Position numbers and translations under genes: made by a program. From contig CM068545.1 of the NCBI GenBank assembly GCA_035048495.1, forward strand, positions 45,068,450 through 45,132,449: a DNA stretch of 64,000 nt, given 5' to 3'. The notes under the pieces are model-generated. The model ran no database searches. It saw only the letters and a list, made by a program, of their open reading frames with translations, and was not told the DNA's origin. This document shows, piece after piece, positions 45,501 through 60,500 of the stretch. This DNA comes from Euptelea pleiosperma. Its lineage: Eukaryota > Streptophyta > Magnoliopsida > Ranunculales > Eupteleaceae. Each line of letters starts with the position of its first letter. Position 1 is the stretch's first letter.

Positions 45501-48500
45501 CCATTCGTGCGTAAATGACTCCAATTGCACTCAGTTTGTGCGTTACATTCCCAAGCTTATAACTAGTGACTTTTGCACAACCGGACCTCGTAATTTGACT
45601 CAATATCTTCCATTACAATTGTTTTAACACGTTTGAACTGTTGAAAAAAGATTCGGGACAGTCGGAACAAGTTTGCTCCATTCGTTCGTCAATGTCTCTA
45701 ATTGGACTCAGTTTGGGTGTTACATTCCTAAGCCTATAATTACTGACTTTTTCGTATCCGGACTTCGTATTTTGGCTCAATATCTTGTATTACAATTGTT
45801 TTAACACATTTGAAGTGTTGAACAAGATTCGGGACTGTCGGAACAAGTTTGCCCCATTCGTGCGTCAATGACTCTAATTGGACTCAGTTTGTGCGTTACA
45901 TTCCTTAGCTTATAACTAGTGACTTTTTCACAACCGGACCTCGTAATTTGACTCAATATCTTCTATTACAATTGTTTTAACACATTTGAAGACTTGGAAC
46001 AAGATTCGGGACAGTCGGAACAAGTTTGCTCCGTTCGTGCGTCAATGACTATAATTGGACTCAGTTTGTGCGTTACAGTCCTAAGCTTATAACAAGTGAC
46101 TTTTTCGCAACCGGATCTCGTAATTTGACTCAATCTGTTCCATTGCAATTGTTTCAACACATTTAAAGTCTTGGAACAAGATTCGGGACAATCGAAACAA
46201 GTTTGCTCCATCCGTGCGTCAATGTCTCTAATTGGACTCAGTTTGTTTGTTACATTCCGAAGCCTATAACTAGTGACTTTTGTGCAACCGGACCTCGTAA
46301 TTTGACTCGAACTCTTCTATTACTAATGTTTCAACACATTTGCAGTGTTTGAAAAAGATTCGGGACAGTCGAAACAATTTTGCTCCATCCGTGCGTGAAT
46401 GTCGCTAATTGGACTCAGTTTGTGTGTTACATTCCGAAGCCTATAACTAGTGACTTTTTCGCAACCGGACCCCGTAATTTGACTCAAACTCTTCCATTAC
46501 TATTATTTCAACACATTTGAAGTGTTGGAACAAGATTTAGGACAGTCGGAAGAAGTTTGCTCCATCCGTTCGTCAACGTCTTTAATTGGACTCAATTTGT
46601 TTGTTACATTCCTAAGCCTATAATTACTTACTTTTTCGCAATCGGACTTCGTAATTTGACTCAATATCTTCTATTACAATTGTTTCAACACATTTGAAGT
46701 GTTGGAACAAGATTCGGGACTGTCGGAACAGGTTTACCGCATTCGTGCGTCAATGACCCTAATTGGACTCAGTTTGTGCGTTACATTCCCAAGCTTATAA
46801 CTAGTTTCATTTGCACAACCGGATCTCGTAATTTGACTTAGTATCTTCCATTACAATTGTTTCAACACATTTGAACTGTTGAAAAAAGATTCGGGACAGT
46901 CGGAACAAGTTTGCTCCATTCGTTCGTCAATGTCTCTAATTGGACTCAGATTGGGTGTTACATTCCTAAGCCTATAATTACTGACTTTTTCGCAACCAGA
47001 CTTCGTAATTTCACTCAATATCTTCTATTAGAATTGTTTTAACACATTTGAAGTGTTAGAACAAGATTCGGGACTATAGGAACAAGTTTGTCCCATTCGT
47101 GCATCAATGACTCTAATTGGACTCAGTTTGTGCGTCACATTCCAAAGCTTATAACTAGTGAGTTTTGCACAACCGGACCTCGTAATTTGACTCAATCTCT
47201 TCCATTGTAATTGTTTCAACACATTTGAAGTGCTGGAACAAGATTCGGGACAATCGGAACAAGTTTGTTATTGACTTTTTCACAACCGGACTTCGTAATT
47301 TGACTCAATATCTTCTATTATAATTGTTTTAACACATTTGAAGTGTTGGAACAAGAATCGGGATAGTTGAAACAAGTTTGTTCCATCCGTGCGTCAATGA
47401 CTCTAATTGGACTCAGTTTGGTTGTTACATTCCGAAGCCTATAACTAGTGACTTTTGTGCAACCGGACATCGTAATTTGACTCAAACTCTTCCATTACTA
47501 TTGTTTCAACACATTTGAAGTGTTTGAAAAAGATTCGGGACAGTCGCAACAATTTTGCTCCATCCGTGCGTCAATGTCTCTATTTGGACTCAGTTTGTGT
47601 GTTACATTCCGAAGCCTATAACTAGTGACTTTTTCGCAACCGGACCCTGTAATTTGACTCAAACTCTTCCATTACTATTGTTTCAACACATTTGAAGTGT
47701 ATGAACAAGATTTGGGACAGTCGAAAGAAGTTTGCTCCATCCGTTCGTCAATGTCTCTAATTGGACTCAATTTGTGTGTTACATTCCTAAGCCTATAATT
47801 ACTTACTTTTTCGCAATCGGAATCCGTAATTTGACTCAACATCTTCTATTACAATTGTTTTAACGCATTTGATGTGTTGGAACAAGATTCGGGACTGTCG
47901 GAACAAGTTTACCCCATTCGTGCGTAAATGACTCCAATTGCACTCAGTTTGTGCGTTACATTCCCAAGCTTATAACTAGTGACTTTTGCACAACCGGACC
48001 TCGTAATTTGACTCAATATCTTCCATTACAATTGTTTTAACACGTTTGAACTGTTGAAAAAAGATTCGGGACAGTCGGAACAAGTTTGCTCCATTCGTTC
48101 GTCAATGTCTCTAATTGGACTCAGTTTGGGTGTTACATTCCTAAGCCTATAATTACTGACTTTTTCGTATCCGGACTTCGTATTTTGGCTCAATATCTTG
48201 TATTACAATTGTTTTAACACATTTGAAGTGTTGAACAAGATTCGGGACTGTCGGAACAAGTTTGCCCCATTCGTGCGTCAATGACTCTAATTGGACTCAG
48301 TTTGTGCGTTACATTCCTTAGCTTATAACTAGTGACTTTTTCACAACCGGACCTCGTAATTTGACTCAATATCTTCTATTACAATTGTTTTAACACATTT
48401 GAAGACTTGGAACAAGATTCGGGACAGTCGGAACAAGTTTGCTCCGTTCGTGCGTCAATGACTATAATTGGACTCAGTTTGTGCGTTACAGTCCTAAGCT

Positions 48501-51500
48501 TATAACAAGTGACTTTTTCGCAACCGGATCTCGTAATTTGACTCAATCTGTTCCATTGCAATTGTTTCAACACATTTAAAGTCTTGGAACAAGATTCGGG
48601 ACAATCGAAACAAGTTTGCTCCATCCGTGCGTCAATGTCTCTAATTGGACTCAGTTTGTTTGTTACATTCCGAAGCCTATAACTAGTGACTTTTGTGCAA
48701 CCGGACCTCGTAATTTGACTCGAACTCTTCTATTACTAATGTTTCAACACATTTGCAGTGTTTGAAAAAGATTCGGGACAGTCGAAACAATTTTGCTCCA
48801 TCCGTGCGTGAATGTCGCTAATTGGACTCAGTTTGTGTGTTACATTCCGAAGCCTATAACTAGTGACTTTTTCGCAACCGGACCCCGTAATTTGACTCAA
48901 ACTCTTCCATTACTATTATTTCAACACATTTGAAGTGTTGGAACAAGATTTAGGACAGTCGGAAGAAGTTTGCTCCATCCGTTCGTCAACGTCTTTAATT
49001 GGACTCAATTTGTTTGTTACATTCCTAAGCCTATAATTACTTACTTTTTCGCAATCGGACTTCGTAATTTGACTCAATATCTTCTATTACAATTGTTTCA
49101 ACACATTTGAAGTGTTGGAACAAGATTCGGGACTGTCGGAACAGGTTTACCGCATTCGTGCGTCAATGACCCTAATTGGACTCAGTTTGTGCGTTACATT
49201 CCCAAGCTTATAACTAGTTTCATTTGCACAACCGGATCTCGTAATTTGACTTAGTATCTTCCATTACAATTGTTTCAACACATTTGAACTGTTGAAAAAA
49301 GATTCGGGACAGTCGGAACAAGTTTGCTCCATTCGTTCGTCAATGTCTCTAATTGGACTCAGATTGGGTGTTACATTCCTAAGCCTATAATTACTGACTT
49401 TTTCGCAACCAGACTTCGTAATTTCACTCAATATCTTCTATTAGAATTGTTTTAACACATTTGAAGTGTTAGAACAAGATTCGGGACTATAGGAACAAGT
49501 TTGTCCCATTCGTGCATCAATGACTCTAATTGGACTCAGTTTGTGCGTCACATTCCAAAGCTTATAACTAGTGAGTTTTGCACAACCGGACCTCGTAATT
49601 TGACTCAATCTCTTCCATTGTAATTGTTTCAACACATTTGAAGTGCTGGAACAAGATTCGGGACAATCGGAACAAGTTTGTTATTGACTTTTTCACAACC
49701 GGACTTCGTAATTTGACTCAATATCTTCTATTATAATTGTTTTAACACATTTGAAGTGTTGGAACAAGAATCGGGATAGTTGAAACAAGTTTGTTCCATC
49801 CGTGCGTCAATGACTCTAATTGGACTCAGTTTGGTTGTTACATTCCGAAGCCTATAACTAGTGACTTTTGTGCAACCGGACATCGTAATTTGACTCAAAC
49901 TCTTCCATTACTATTGTTTCAACACATTTGAAGTGTTTGAAAAAGATTCGGGACAGTCGCAACAATTTTGCTCCATCCGTGCGTCAATGTCTCTATTTGG
50001 ACTCAGTTTGTGTGTTACATTCCGAAGCCTATAACTAGTGACTTTTTCGCAACCGGACCCTGTAATTTGACTCAAACTCTTCCATTACTATTGTTTCAAC
50101 ACATTTGAAGTGTATGAACAAGATTTGGGACAGTCGAAAGAAGTTTGCTCCATCCGTTCGTCAATGTCTCTAATTGGACTCAATTTGTGTGTTACATTCC
50201 TAAGCCTATAATTACTTACTTTTTCGCAATCGGAATCCGTAATTTGACTCAACATCTTCTATTACAATTCTTTTAACGCATTTGATGTGTTGGAACAAGA
50301 TTCGGGACTGTCGGAACAAGTTTACCCCATTCGTGCGTAAATGACTCCAATTGCACTCAGTTTGTGCGTTACATTCCCAAGCTTATAACTAGTGACTTTT
50401 GCACAACCGGACCTCGTAATTTGACTCAATATCTTCCATTACAATTGTTTTAACACGTTTGAACTGTTGAAAAAAGATTCGGGACAGTCGGAACAAGTTT
50501 GCTCCATTCGTTCGTCAATGTCTCTAATTGGACTCAGTTTGGGTGTTACATTCCTAAGCCTATAATTACTGACTTTTTCGTATCCGGACTTCGTATTTTG
50601 GCTCAATATCTTGTATTACAATTGTTTTAACACATTTGAAGTGTTGAACAAGATTCGGGACTGTCGGAACAAGTTTGCCCCATTCGTGCGTCAATGACTC
50701 TAATTGGACTCAGTTTGTGCGTTACATTCCTTAGCTTATAACTAGTGACTTTTTCACAACCGGACCTCGTAATTTGACTCAATATCTTCTATTACAATTG
50801 TTTTAACACATTTGAAGACTTGGAACAAGATTCGGGACAGTCGGAACAAGTTTGCTCCGTTCGTGCGTCAATGACTATAATTGGACTCAGTTTGTGCGTT
50901 ACAGTCCTAAGCTTATAACAAGTGACTTTTTCGCAACCGGATCTCGTAATTTGACTCAATCTGTTCCATTGCAATTGTTTCAACACATTTAAAGTCTTGG
51001 AACAAGATTCGGGACAATCGAAACAAGTTTGCTCCATCCGTGCGTCAATGTCTCTAATTGGACTCAGTTTGTTTGTTACATTCCGAAGCCTATAACTAGT
51101 GACTTTTGTGCAACCGGACCTCGTAATTTGACTCGAACTCTTCTATTACTAATGTTTCAACACATTTGCAGTGTTTGAAAAAGATTCGGGACAGTCGAAA
51201 CAATTTTGCTCCATCCGTGCGTGAATGTCGCTAATTGGACTCAGTTTGTGTGTTACATTCCGAAGCCTATAACTAGTGACTTTTTCGCAACCGGACCCCG
51301 TAATTTGACTCAAACTCTTCCATTACTATTATTTCAACACATTTGAAGTGTTGGAACAAGATTTAGGACAGTCGGAAGAAGTTTGCTCCATCCGTTCGTC
51401 AACGTCTTTAATTGGACTCAATTTGTTTGTTACATTCCTAAGCCTATAATTACTTACTTTTTCGCAATCGGACTTCGTAATTTGACTCAATATCTTCTAT

Positions 51501-54500
51501 TACAATTGTTTCAACACATTTGAAGTGTTGGAACAAGATTCGGGACTGTCGGAACAGGTTTACCGCATTCGTGCGTCAATGACCCTAATTGGACTCAGTT
51601 TGTGCGTTACATTCCCAAGCTTATAACTAGTTTCATTTGCACAACCGGATCTCGTAATTTGACTTAGTATCTTCCATTACAATTGTTTCAACACATTTGA
51701 ACTGTTGAAAAAAGATTCGGGACAGTCGGAACAAGTTTGCTCCATTCGTTCGTCAATGTCTCTAATTGGACTCAGATTGGGTGTTACATTCCTAAGCCTA
51801 TAATTACTGACTTTTTCGCAACCAGACTTCGTAATTTCACTCAATATCTTCTATTAGAATTGTTTTAACACATTTGAAGTGTTAGAACAAGATTCGGGAC
51901 TATAGGAACAAGTTTGTCCCATTCGTGCATCAATGACTCTAATTGGACTCAGTTTGTGCGTCACATTCCAAAGCTTATAACTAGTGAGTTTTGCACAACC
52001 GGACCTCGTAATTTGACTCAATCTCTTCCATTGTAATTGTTTCAACACATTTGAAGTGCTGGAACAAGATTCGGGACAATCGGAACAAGTTTGTTATTGA
52101 CTTTTTCACAACCGGACTTCGTAATTTGACTCAATATCTTCTATTATAATTGTTTTAACACATTTGAAGTGTTGGAACAAGAATCGGGATAGTTGAAACA
52201 AGTTTGTTCCATCCGTGCGTCAATGACTCTAATTGGACTCAGTTTGGTTGTTACATTCCGAAGCCTATAACTAGTGACTTTTGTGCAACCGGACATCGTA
52301 ATTTGACTCAAACTCTTCCATTACTATTGTTTCAACACATTTGAAGTGTTTGAAAAAGATTCGGGACAGTCGCAACAATTTTGCTCCATCCGTGCGTCAA
52401 TGTCTCTATTTGGACTCAGTTTGTGTGTTACATTCCGAAGCCTATAACTAGTGACTTTTTCGCAACCGGACCCTGTAATTTGACTCAAACTCTTCCATTA
52501 CTATTGTTTCAACACATTTGAAGTGTATGAACAAGATTTGGGACAGTCGAAAGAAGTTTGCTCCATCCGTTCGTCAATGTCTCTAATTGGACTCAATTTG
52601 TGTGTTACATTCCTAAGCCTATAATTACTTACTTTTTCGCAATCGGAATCCGTAATTTGACTCAACATCTTCTATTACAATTCTTTTAACGCATTTGATG
52701 TGTTGGAACAAGATTCGGGACTGTCGGAACAAGTTTACCCCATTCGTGCGTAAATGACTCCAATTGCACTCAGTTTGTGCGTTACATTCCCAAGCTTATA
52801 ACTAGTGACTTTTGCACAACCGGACCTCGTAATTTGACTCAATATCTTCCATTACAATTGTTTTAACACGTTTGAACTGTTGAAAAAAGATTCGGGACAG
52901 TCGGAACAAGTTTGCTCCATTCGTTCGTCAATGTCTCTAATTGGACTCAGTTTGGGTGTTACATTCCTAAGCCTATAATTACTGACTTTTTCGTATCCGG
53001 ACTTCGTATTTTGGCTCAATATCTTGTATTACAATTGTTTTAACACATTTGAAGTGTTGAACAAGATTCGGGACTGTCGGAACAAGTTTGCCCCATTCGT
53101 GCGTCAATGACTCTAATTGGACTCAGTTTGTGCGTTACATTCCTTAGCTTATAACTAGTGACTTTTTCACAACCGGACCTCGTAATTTGACTCAATATCT
53201 TCTATTACAATTGTTTTAACACATTTGAAGACTTGGAACAAGATTCGGGACAGTCGGAACAAGTTTGCTCCGTTCGTGCGTCAATGACTATAATTGGACT
53301 CAGTTTGTGCGTTACAGTCCTAAGCTTATAACAAGTGACTTTTTCGCAACCGGATCTCGTAATTTGACTCAATCTGTTCCATTGCAATTGTTTCAACACA
53401 TTTAAAGTCTTGGAACAAGATTCGGGACAATCGAAACAAGTTTGCTCCATCCGTGCGTCAATGTCTCTAATTGGACTCAGTTTGTTTGTTACATTCCGAA
53501 GCCTATAACTAGTGACTTTTGTGCAACCGGACCTCGTAATTTGACTCGAACTCTTCTATTACTAATGTTTCAACACATTTGCAGTGTTTGAAAAAGATTC
53601 GGGACAGTCGAAACAATTTTGCTCCATCCGTGCGTGAATGTCGCTAATTGGACTCAGTTTGTGTGTTACATTCCGAAGCCTATAACTAGTGACTTTTTCG
53701 CAACCGGACCCCGTAATTTGACTCAAACTCTTCCATTACTATTATTTCAACACATTTGAAGTGTTGGAACAAGATTTAGGACAGTCGGAAGAAGTTTGCT
53801 CCATCCGTTCGTCAACGTCTTTAATTGGACTCAATTTGTTTGTTACATTCCTAAGCCTATAATTACTTACTTTTTCGCAATCGGACTTCGTAATTTGACT
53901 CAATATCTTCTATTACAATTGTTTCAACACATTTGAAGTGTTGGAACAAGATTCGGGACTGTCGGAACAGGTTTACCGCATTCGTGCGTCAATGACCCTA
54001 ATTGGACTCAGTTTGTGCGTTACATTCCCAAGCTTATAACTAGTTTCATTTGCACAACCGGATCTCGTAATTTGACTTAGTATCTTCCATTACAATTGTT
54101 TCAACACATTTGAACTGTTGAAAAAAGATTCGGGACAGTCGGAACAAGTTTGCTCCATTCGTTCGTCAATGTCTCTAATTGGACTCAGATTGGGTGTTAC
54201 ATTCCTAAGCCTATAATTACTGACTTTTTCGCAACCAGACTTCGTAATTTCACTCAATATCTTCTATTAGAATTGTTTTAACACATTTGAAGTGTTAGAA
54301 CAAGATTCGGGACTATAGGAACAAGTTTGTCCCATTCGTGCATCAATGACTCTAATTGGACTCAGTTTGTGCGTCACATTCCAAAGCTTATAACTAGTGA
54401 GTTTTGCACAACCGGACCTCGTAATTTGACTCAATCTCTTCCATTGTAATTGTTTCAACACATTTGAAGTGCTGGAACAAGATTCGGGACAATCGGAACA

Positions 54501-57500
54501 AGTTTGTTATTGACTTTTTCACAACCGGACTTCGTAATTTGACTCAATATCTTCTATTATAATTGTTTTAACACATTTGAAGTGTTGGAACAAGAATCGG
54601 GATAGTTGAAACAAGTTTGTTCCATCCGTGCGTCAATGACTCTAATTGGACTCAGTTTGGTTGTTACATTCCGAAGCCTATAACTAGTGACTTTTGTGCA
54701 ACCGGACATCGTAATTTGACTCAAACTCTTCCATTACTATTGTTTCAACACATTTGAAGTGTTTGAAAAAGATTCGGGACAGTCGCAACAATTTTGCTCC
54801 ATCCGTGCGTCAATGTCTCTATTTGGACTCAGTTTGTGTGTTACATTCCGAAGCCTATAACTAGTGACTTTTTCGCAACCGGACCCTGTAATTTGACTCA
54901 AACTCTTCCATTACTATTGTTTCAACACATTTGAAGTGTATGAACAAGATTTGGGACAGTCGAAAGAAGTTTGCTCCATCCGTTCGTCAATGTCTCTAAT
55001 TGGACTCAATTTGTGTGTTACATTCCTAAGCCTATAATTACTTACTTTTTCGCAATCGGAATCCGTAATTTGACTCAACATCTTCTATTACAATTCTTTT
55101 AACGCATTTGATGTGTTGGAACAAGATTCGGGACTGTCGGAACAAGTTTACCCCATTCGTGCGTAAATGACTCCAATTGCACTCAGTTTGTGCGTTACAT
55201 TCCCAAGCTTATAACTAGTGACTTTTGCACAACCGGACCTCGTAATTTGACTCAATATCTTCCATTACAATTGTTTTAACACGTTTGAACTGTTGAAAAA
55301 AGATTCGGGACAGTCGGAACAAGTTTGCTCCATTCGTTCGTCAATGTCTCTAATTGGACTCAGTTTGGGTGTTACATTCCTAAGCCTATAATTACTGACT
55401 TTTTCGTATCCGGACTTCGTATTTTGGCTCAATATCTTGTATTACAATTGTTTTAACACATTTGAAGTGTTGAACAAGATTCGGGAGTGTCGGAACAAGT
55501 TTGCCCCATTCGTGCGTCAATGACTCTAATTGGACTCAGTTTGTGCGTTACATTCCTTAGCTTATAACTAGTGACTTTTTCACAACCGGACCTCGTAATT
55601 TGACTCAATATCTTCTATTACAATTGTTTTAACACATTTGAAGACTTGGAACAAGATTCGGGACAGTCGGAACAAGTTTGCTCCGTTCGTGCGTCAATGA
55701 CTATAATTGGACTCAGTTTGTGCGTTACAGTCCTAAGCTTATAACAAGTGACTTTTTCGCAACCGGATCTCGTAATTTGACTCAATCTGTTCCATTGCAA
55801 TTGTTTCAACACATTTAAAGTCTTGGAACAAGATTCGGGACAATCGAAACAAGTTTGCTCCATCCGTGCGTCAATGTCTCTAATTGGACTCAGTTTGTTT
55901 GTTACATTCCGAAGCCTATAACTAGTGACTTTTGTGCAACCGGACCTCGTAATTTGACTCGAACTCTTCTATTACTAATGTTTCAACACATTTGCAGTGT
56001 TTGAAAAAGATTCGGGACAGTCGAAACAATTTTGCTCCATCCGTGCGTGAATGTCGCTAATTGGACTCAGTTTGTGTGTTACATTCCGAAGCCTATAACT
56101 AGTGACTTTTTCGCAACCGGACCCCGTAATTTGACTCAAACTCTTCCATTACTATTATTTCAACACATTTGAAGTGTTGGAACAAGATTTAGGACAGTCG
56201 GAAGAAGTTTGCTCCATCCGTTCGTCAACGTCTTTAATTGGACTCAATTTGTTTGTTACATTCCTAAGCCTATAATTACTTACTTTTTCGCAATCGGACT
56301 TCGTAATTTGACTCAATATCTTCTATTACAATTGTTTCAACACATTTGAAGTGTTGGAACAAGATTCGGGACTGTCGGAACAGGTTTACCGCATTCGTGC
56401 GTCAATGACCCTAATTGGACTCAGTTTGTGCGTTACATTCCCAAGCTTATAACTAGTTTCATTTGCACAACCGGATCTCGTAATTTGACTTAGTATCTTC
56501 CATTACAATTGTTTCAACACATTTGAACTGTTGAAAAAAGATTCGGGACAGTCGGAACAAGTTTGCTCCATTCGTTCGTCAATGTCTCTAATTGGACTCA
56601 GATTGGGTGTTACATTCCTAAGCCTATAATTACTGACTTTTTCGCAACCAGACTTCGTAATTTCACTCAATATCTTCTATTAGAATTGTTTTAACACATT
56701 TGAAGTGTTAGAACAAGATTCGGGACTATAGGAACAAGTTTGTCCCATTCGTGCATCAATGACTCTAATTGGACTCAGTTTGTGCGTCACATTCCAAAGC
56801 TTATAACTAGTGAGTTTTGCACAACCGGACCTCGTAATTTGACTCAATCTCTTCCATTGTAATTGTTTCAACACATTTGAAGTGCTGGAACAAGATTCGG
56901 GACAATCGGAACAAGTTTGTTATTGACTTTTTCACAACCGGACTTCGTAATTTGACTCAATATCTTCTATTATAATTGTTTTAACACATTTGAAGTGTTG
57001 GAACAAGAATCGGGATAGTTGAAACAAGTTTGTTCCATCCGTGCGTCAATGACTCTAATTGGACTCAGTTTGGTTGTTACATTCCGAAGCCTATAACTAG
57101 TGACTTTTGTGCAACCGGACATCGTAATTTGACTCAAACTCTTCCATTACTATTGTTTCAACACATTTGAAGTGTTTGAAAAAGATTCGGGACAGTCGCA
57201 ACAATTTTGCTCCATCCGTGCGTCAATGTCTCTATTTGGACTCAGTTTGTGTGTTACATTCCGAAGCCTATAACTAGTGACTTTTTCGCAACCGGACCCT
57301 GTAATTTGACTCAAACTCTTCCATTACTATTGTTTCAACACATTTGAAGTGTATGAACAAGATTTGGGACAGTCGAAAGAAGTTTGCTCCATCCGTTCGT
57401 CAATGTCTCTAATTGGACTCAATTTGTGTGTTACATTCCTAAGCCTATAATTACTTACTTTTTCGCAATCGGAATCCGTAATTTGACTCAACATCTTCTA

Positions 57501-60500
57501 TTACAATTGTTTTAACGCATTTGATGTGTTGGAACAAGATTCGGGACTGTCGGAACAAGTTTACCCCATTCGTGCGTAAATGACTCCAATTGCACTCAGT
57601 TTGTGCGTTACATTCCCAAGCTTATAACTAGTGACTTTTGCACAACCGGACCTCGTAATTTGACTCAATATCTTCCATTACAATTGTTTTAACACGTTTG
57701 AACTGTTGAAAAAAGATTCGGGACAGTCGGAACAAGTTTGCTCCATTCGTTCGTCAATGTCTCTAATTGGACTCAGTTTGGGTGTTACATTCCTAAGCCT
57801 ATAATTACTGACTTTTTCGTATCCGGACTTCGTATTTTGGCTCAATATCTTGTATTACAATTGTTTTAACACATTTGAAGTGTTGAACAAGATTCGGGAC
57901 TGTCGGAACAAGTTTGCCCCATTCGTGCGTCAATGACTCTAATTGGACTCAGTTTGTGCGTTACATTCCTTAGCTTATAACTAGTGACTTTTTCACAACC
58001 GGACCTCGTAATTTGACTCAATATCTTCTATTACAATTGTTTTAACACATTTGAAGACTTGGAACAAGATTCGGGACAGTCGGAACAAGTTTGCTCCGTT
58101 CGTGCGTCAATGACTATAATTGGACTCAGTTTGTGCGTTACAGTCCTAAGCTTATAACAAGTGACTTTTTCGCAACCGGATCTCGTAATTTGACTCAATC
58201 TGTTCCATTGCAATTGTTTCAACACATTTAAAGTCTTGGAACAAGATTCGGGACAATCGAAACAAGTTTGCTCCATCCGTGCGTCAATGTCTCTAATTGG
58301 ACTCAGTTTGTTTGTTACATTCCGAAGCCTATAACTAGTGACTTTTGTGCAACCGGACCTCGTAATTTGACTCGAACTCTTCTATTACTAATGTTTCAAC
58401 ACATTTGCAGTGTTTGAAAAAGATTCGGGACAGTCGAAACAATTTTGCTCCATCCGTGCGTGAATGTCGCTAATTGGACTCAGTTTGTGTGTTACATTCC
58501 GAAGCCTATAACTAGTGACTTTTTCGCAACCGGACCCCGTAATTTGACTCAAACTCTTCCATTACTATTATTTCAACACATTTGAAGTGTTGGAACAAGA
58601 TTTAGGACAGTCGGAAGAAGTTTGCTCCATCCGTTCGTCAACGTCTTTAATTGGACTCAATTTGTTTGTTACATTCCTAAGCCTATAATTACTTACTTTT
58701 TCGCAATCGGACTTCGTAATTTGACTCAATATCTTCTATTACAATTGTTTCAACACATTTGAAGTGTTGGAACAAGATTCGGGACTGTCGGAACAGGTTT
58801 ACCGCATTCGTGCGTCAATGACCCTAATTGGACTCAGTTTGTGCGTTACATTCCCAAGCTTATAACTAGTTTCATTTGCACAACCGGATCTCGTAATTTG
58901 ACTTAGTATCTTCCATTACAATTGTTTCAACACATTTGAACTGTTGAAAAAAGATTCGGGACAGTCGGAACAAGTTTGCTCCATTCGTTCGTCAATGTCT
59001 CTAATTGGACTCAGATTGGGTGTTACATTCCTAAGCCTATAATTACTGACTTTTTCGCAACCAGACTTCGTAATTTCACTCAATATCTTCTATTAGAATT
59101 GTTTTAACACATTTGAAGTGTTAGAACAAGATTCGGGACTATAGGAACAAGTTTGTCCCATTCGTGCATCAATGACTCTAATTGGACTCAGTTTGTGCGT
59201 CACATTCCAAAGCTTATAACTAGTGAGTTTTGCACAACCGGACCTCGTAATTTGACTCAATCTCTTCCATTGTAATTGTTTCAACACATTTGAAGTGCTG
59301 GAACAAGATTCGGGACAATCGGAACAAGTTTGTTATTGACTTTTTCACAACCGGACTTCGTAATTTGACTCAATATCTTCTATTATAATTGTTTTAACAC
59401 ATTTGAAGTGTTGGAACAAGAATCGGGATAGTTGAAACAAGTTTGTTCCATCCGTGCGTCAATGACTCTAATTGGACTCAGTTTGGTTGTTACATTCCGA
59501 AGCCTATAACTAGTGACTTTTGTGCAACCGGACATCGTAATTTGACTCAAACTCTTCCATTACTATTGTTTCAACACATTTGAAGTGTTTGAAAAAGATT
59601 CGGGACAGTCGCAACAATTTTGCTCCATCCGTGCGTCAATGTCTCTATTTGGACTCAGTTTGTGTGTTACATTCCGAAGCCTATAACTAGTGACTTTTTC
59701 GCAACCGGACCCTGTAATTTGACTCAAACTCTTCCATTACTATTGTTTCAACACATTTGAAGTGTATGAACAAGATTTGGGACAGTCGAAAGAAGTTTGC
59801 TCCATCCGTTCGTCAATGTCTCTAATTGGACTCAATTTGTGTGTTACATTCCTAAGCCTATAATTACTTACTTTTTCGCAATCGGAATCCGTAATTTGAC
59901 TCAACATCTTCTATTACAATTGTTTTAACGCATTTGATGTGTTGGAACAAGATTCGGGACTGTCGGAACAAGTTTACCCCATTCGTGCGTAAATGACTCC
60001 AATTGCACTCAGTTTGTGCGTTACATTCCCAAGCTTATAACTAGTGACTTTTGCACAACCGGACCTCGTAATTTGACTCAATATCTTCCATTACAATTGT
60101 TTTAACACGTTTGAACTGTTGAAAAAAGATTCGGGACAGTCGGAACAAGTTTGCTCCATTCGTTCGTCAATGTCTCTAATTGGACTCAGTTTGGGTGTTA
60201 CATTCCTAAGCCTATAATTACTGACTTTTTCGTATCCGGACTTCGTATTTTGGCTCAATATCTTGTATTACAATTGTTTTAACACATTTGAAGTGTTGAA
60301 CAAGATTCGGGACTGTCGGAACAAGTTTGCCCCATTCGTGCGTCAATGACTCTAATTGGACTCAGTTTGTGCGTTACATTCCTTAGCTTATAACTAGTGA
60401 CTTTTTCACAACCGGACCTCGTAATTTGACTCAATATCTTCTATTACAATTGTTTTAACACATTTGAAGACTTGGAACAAGATTCGGGACAGTCGGAACA

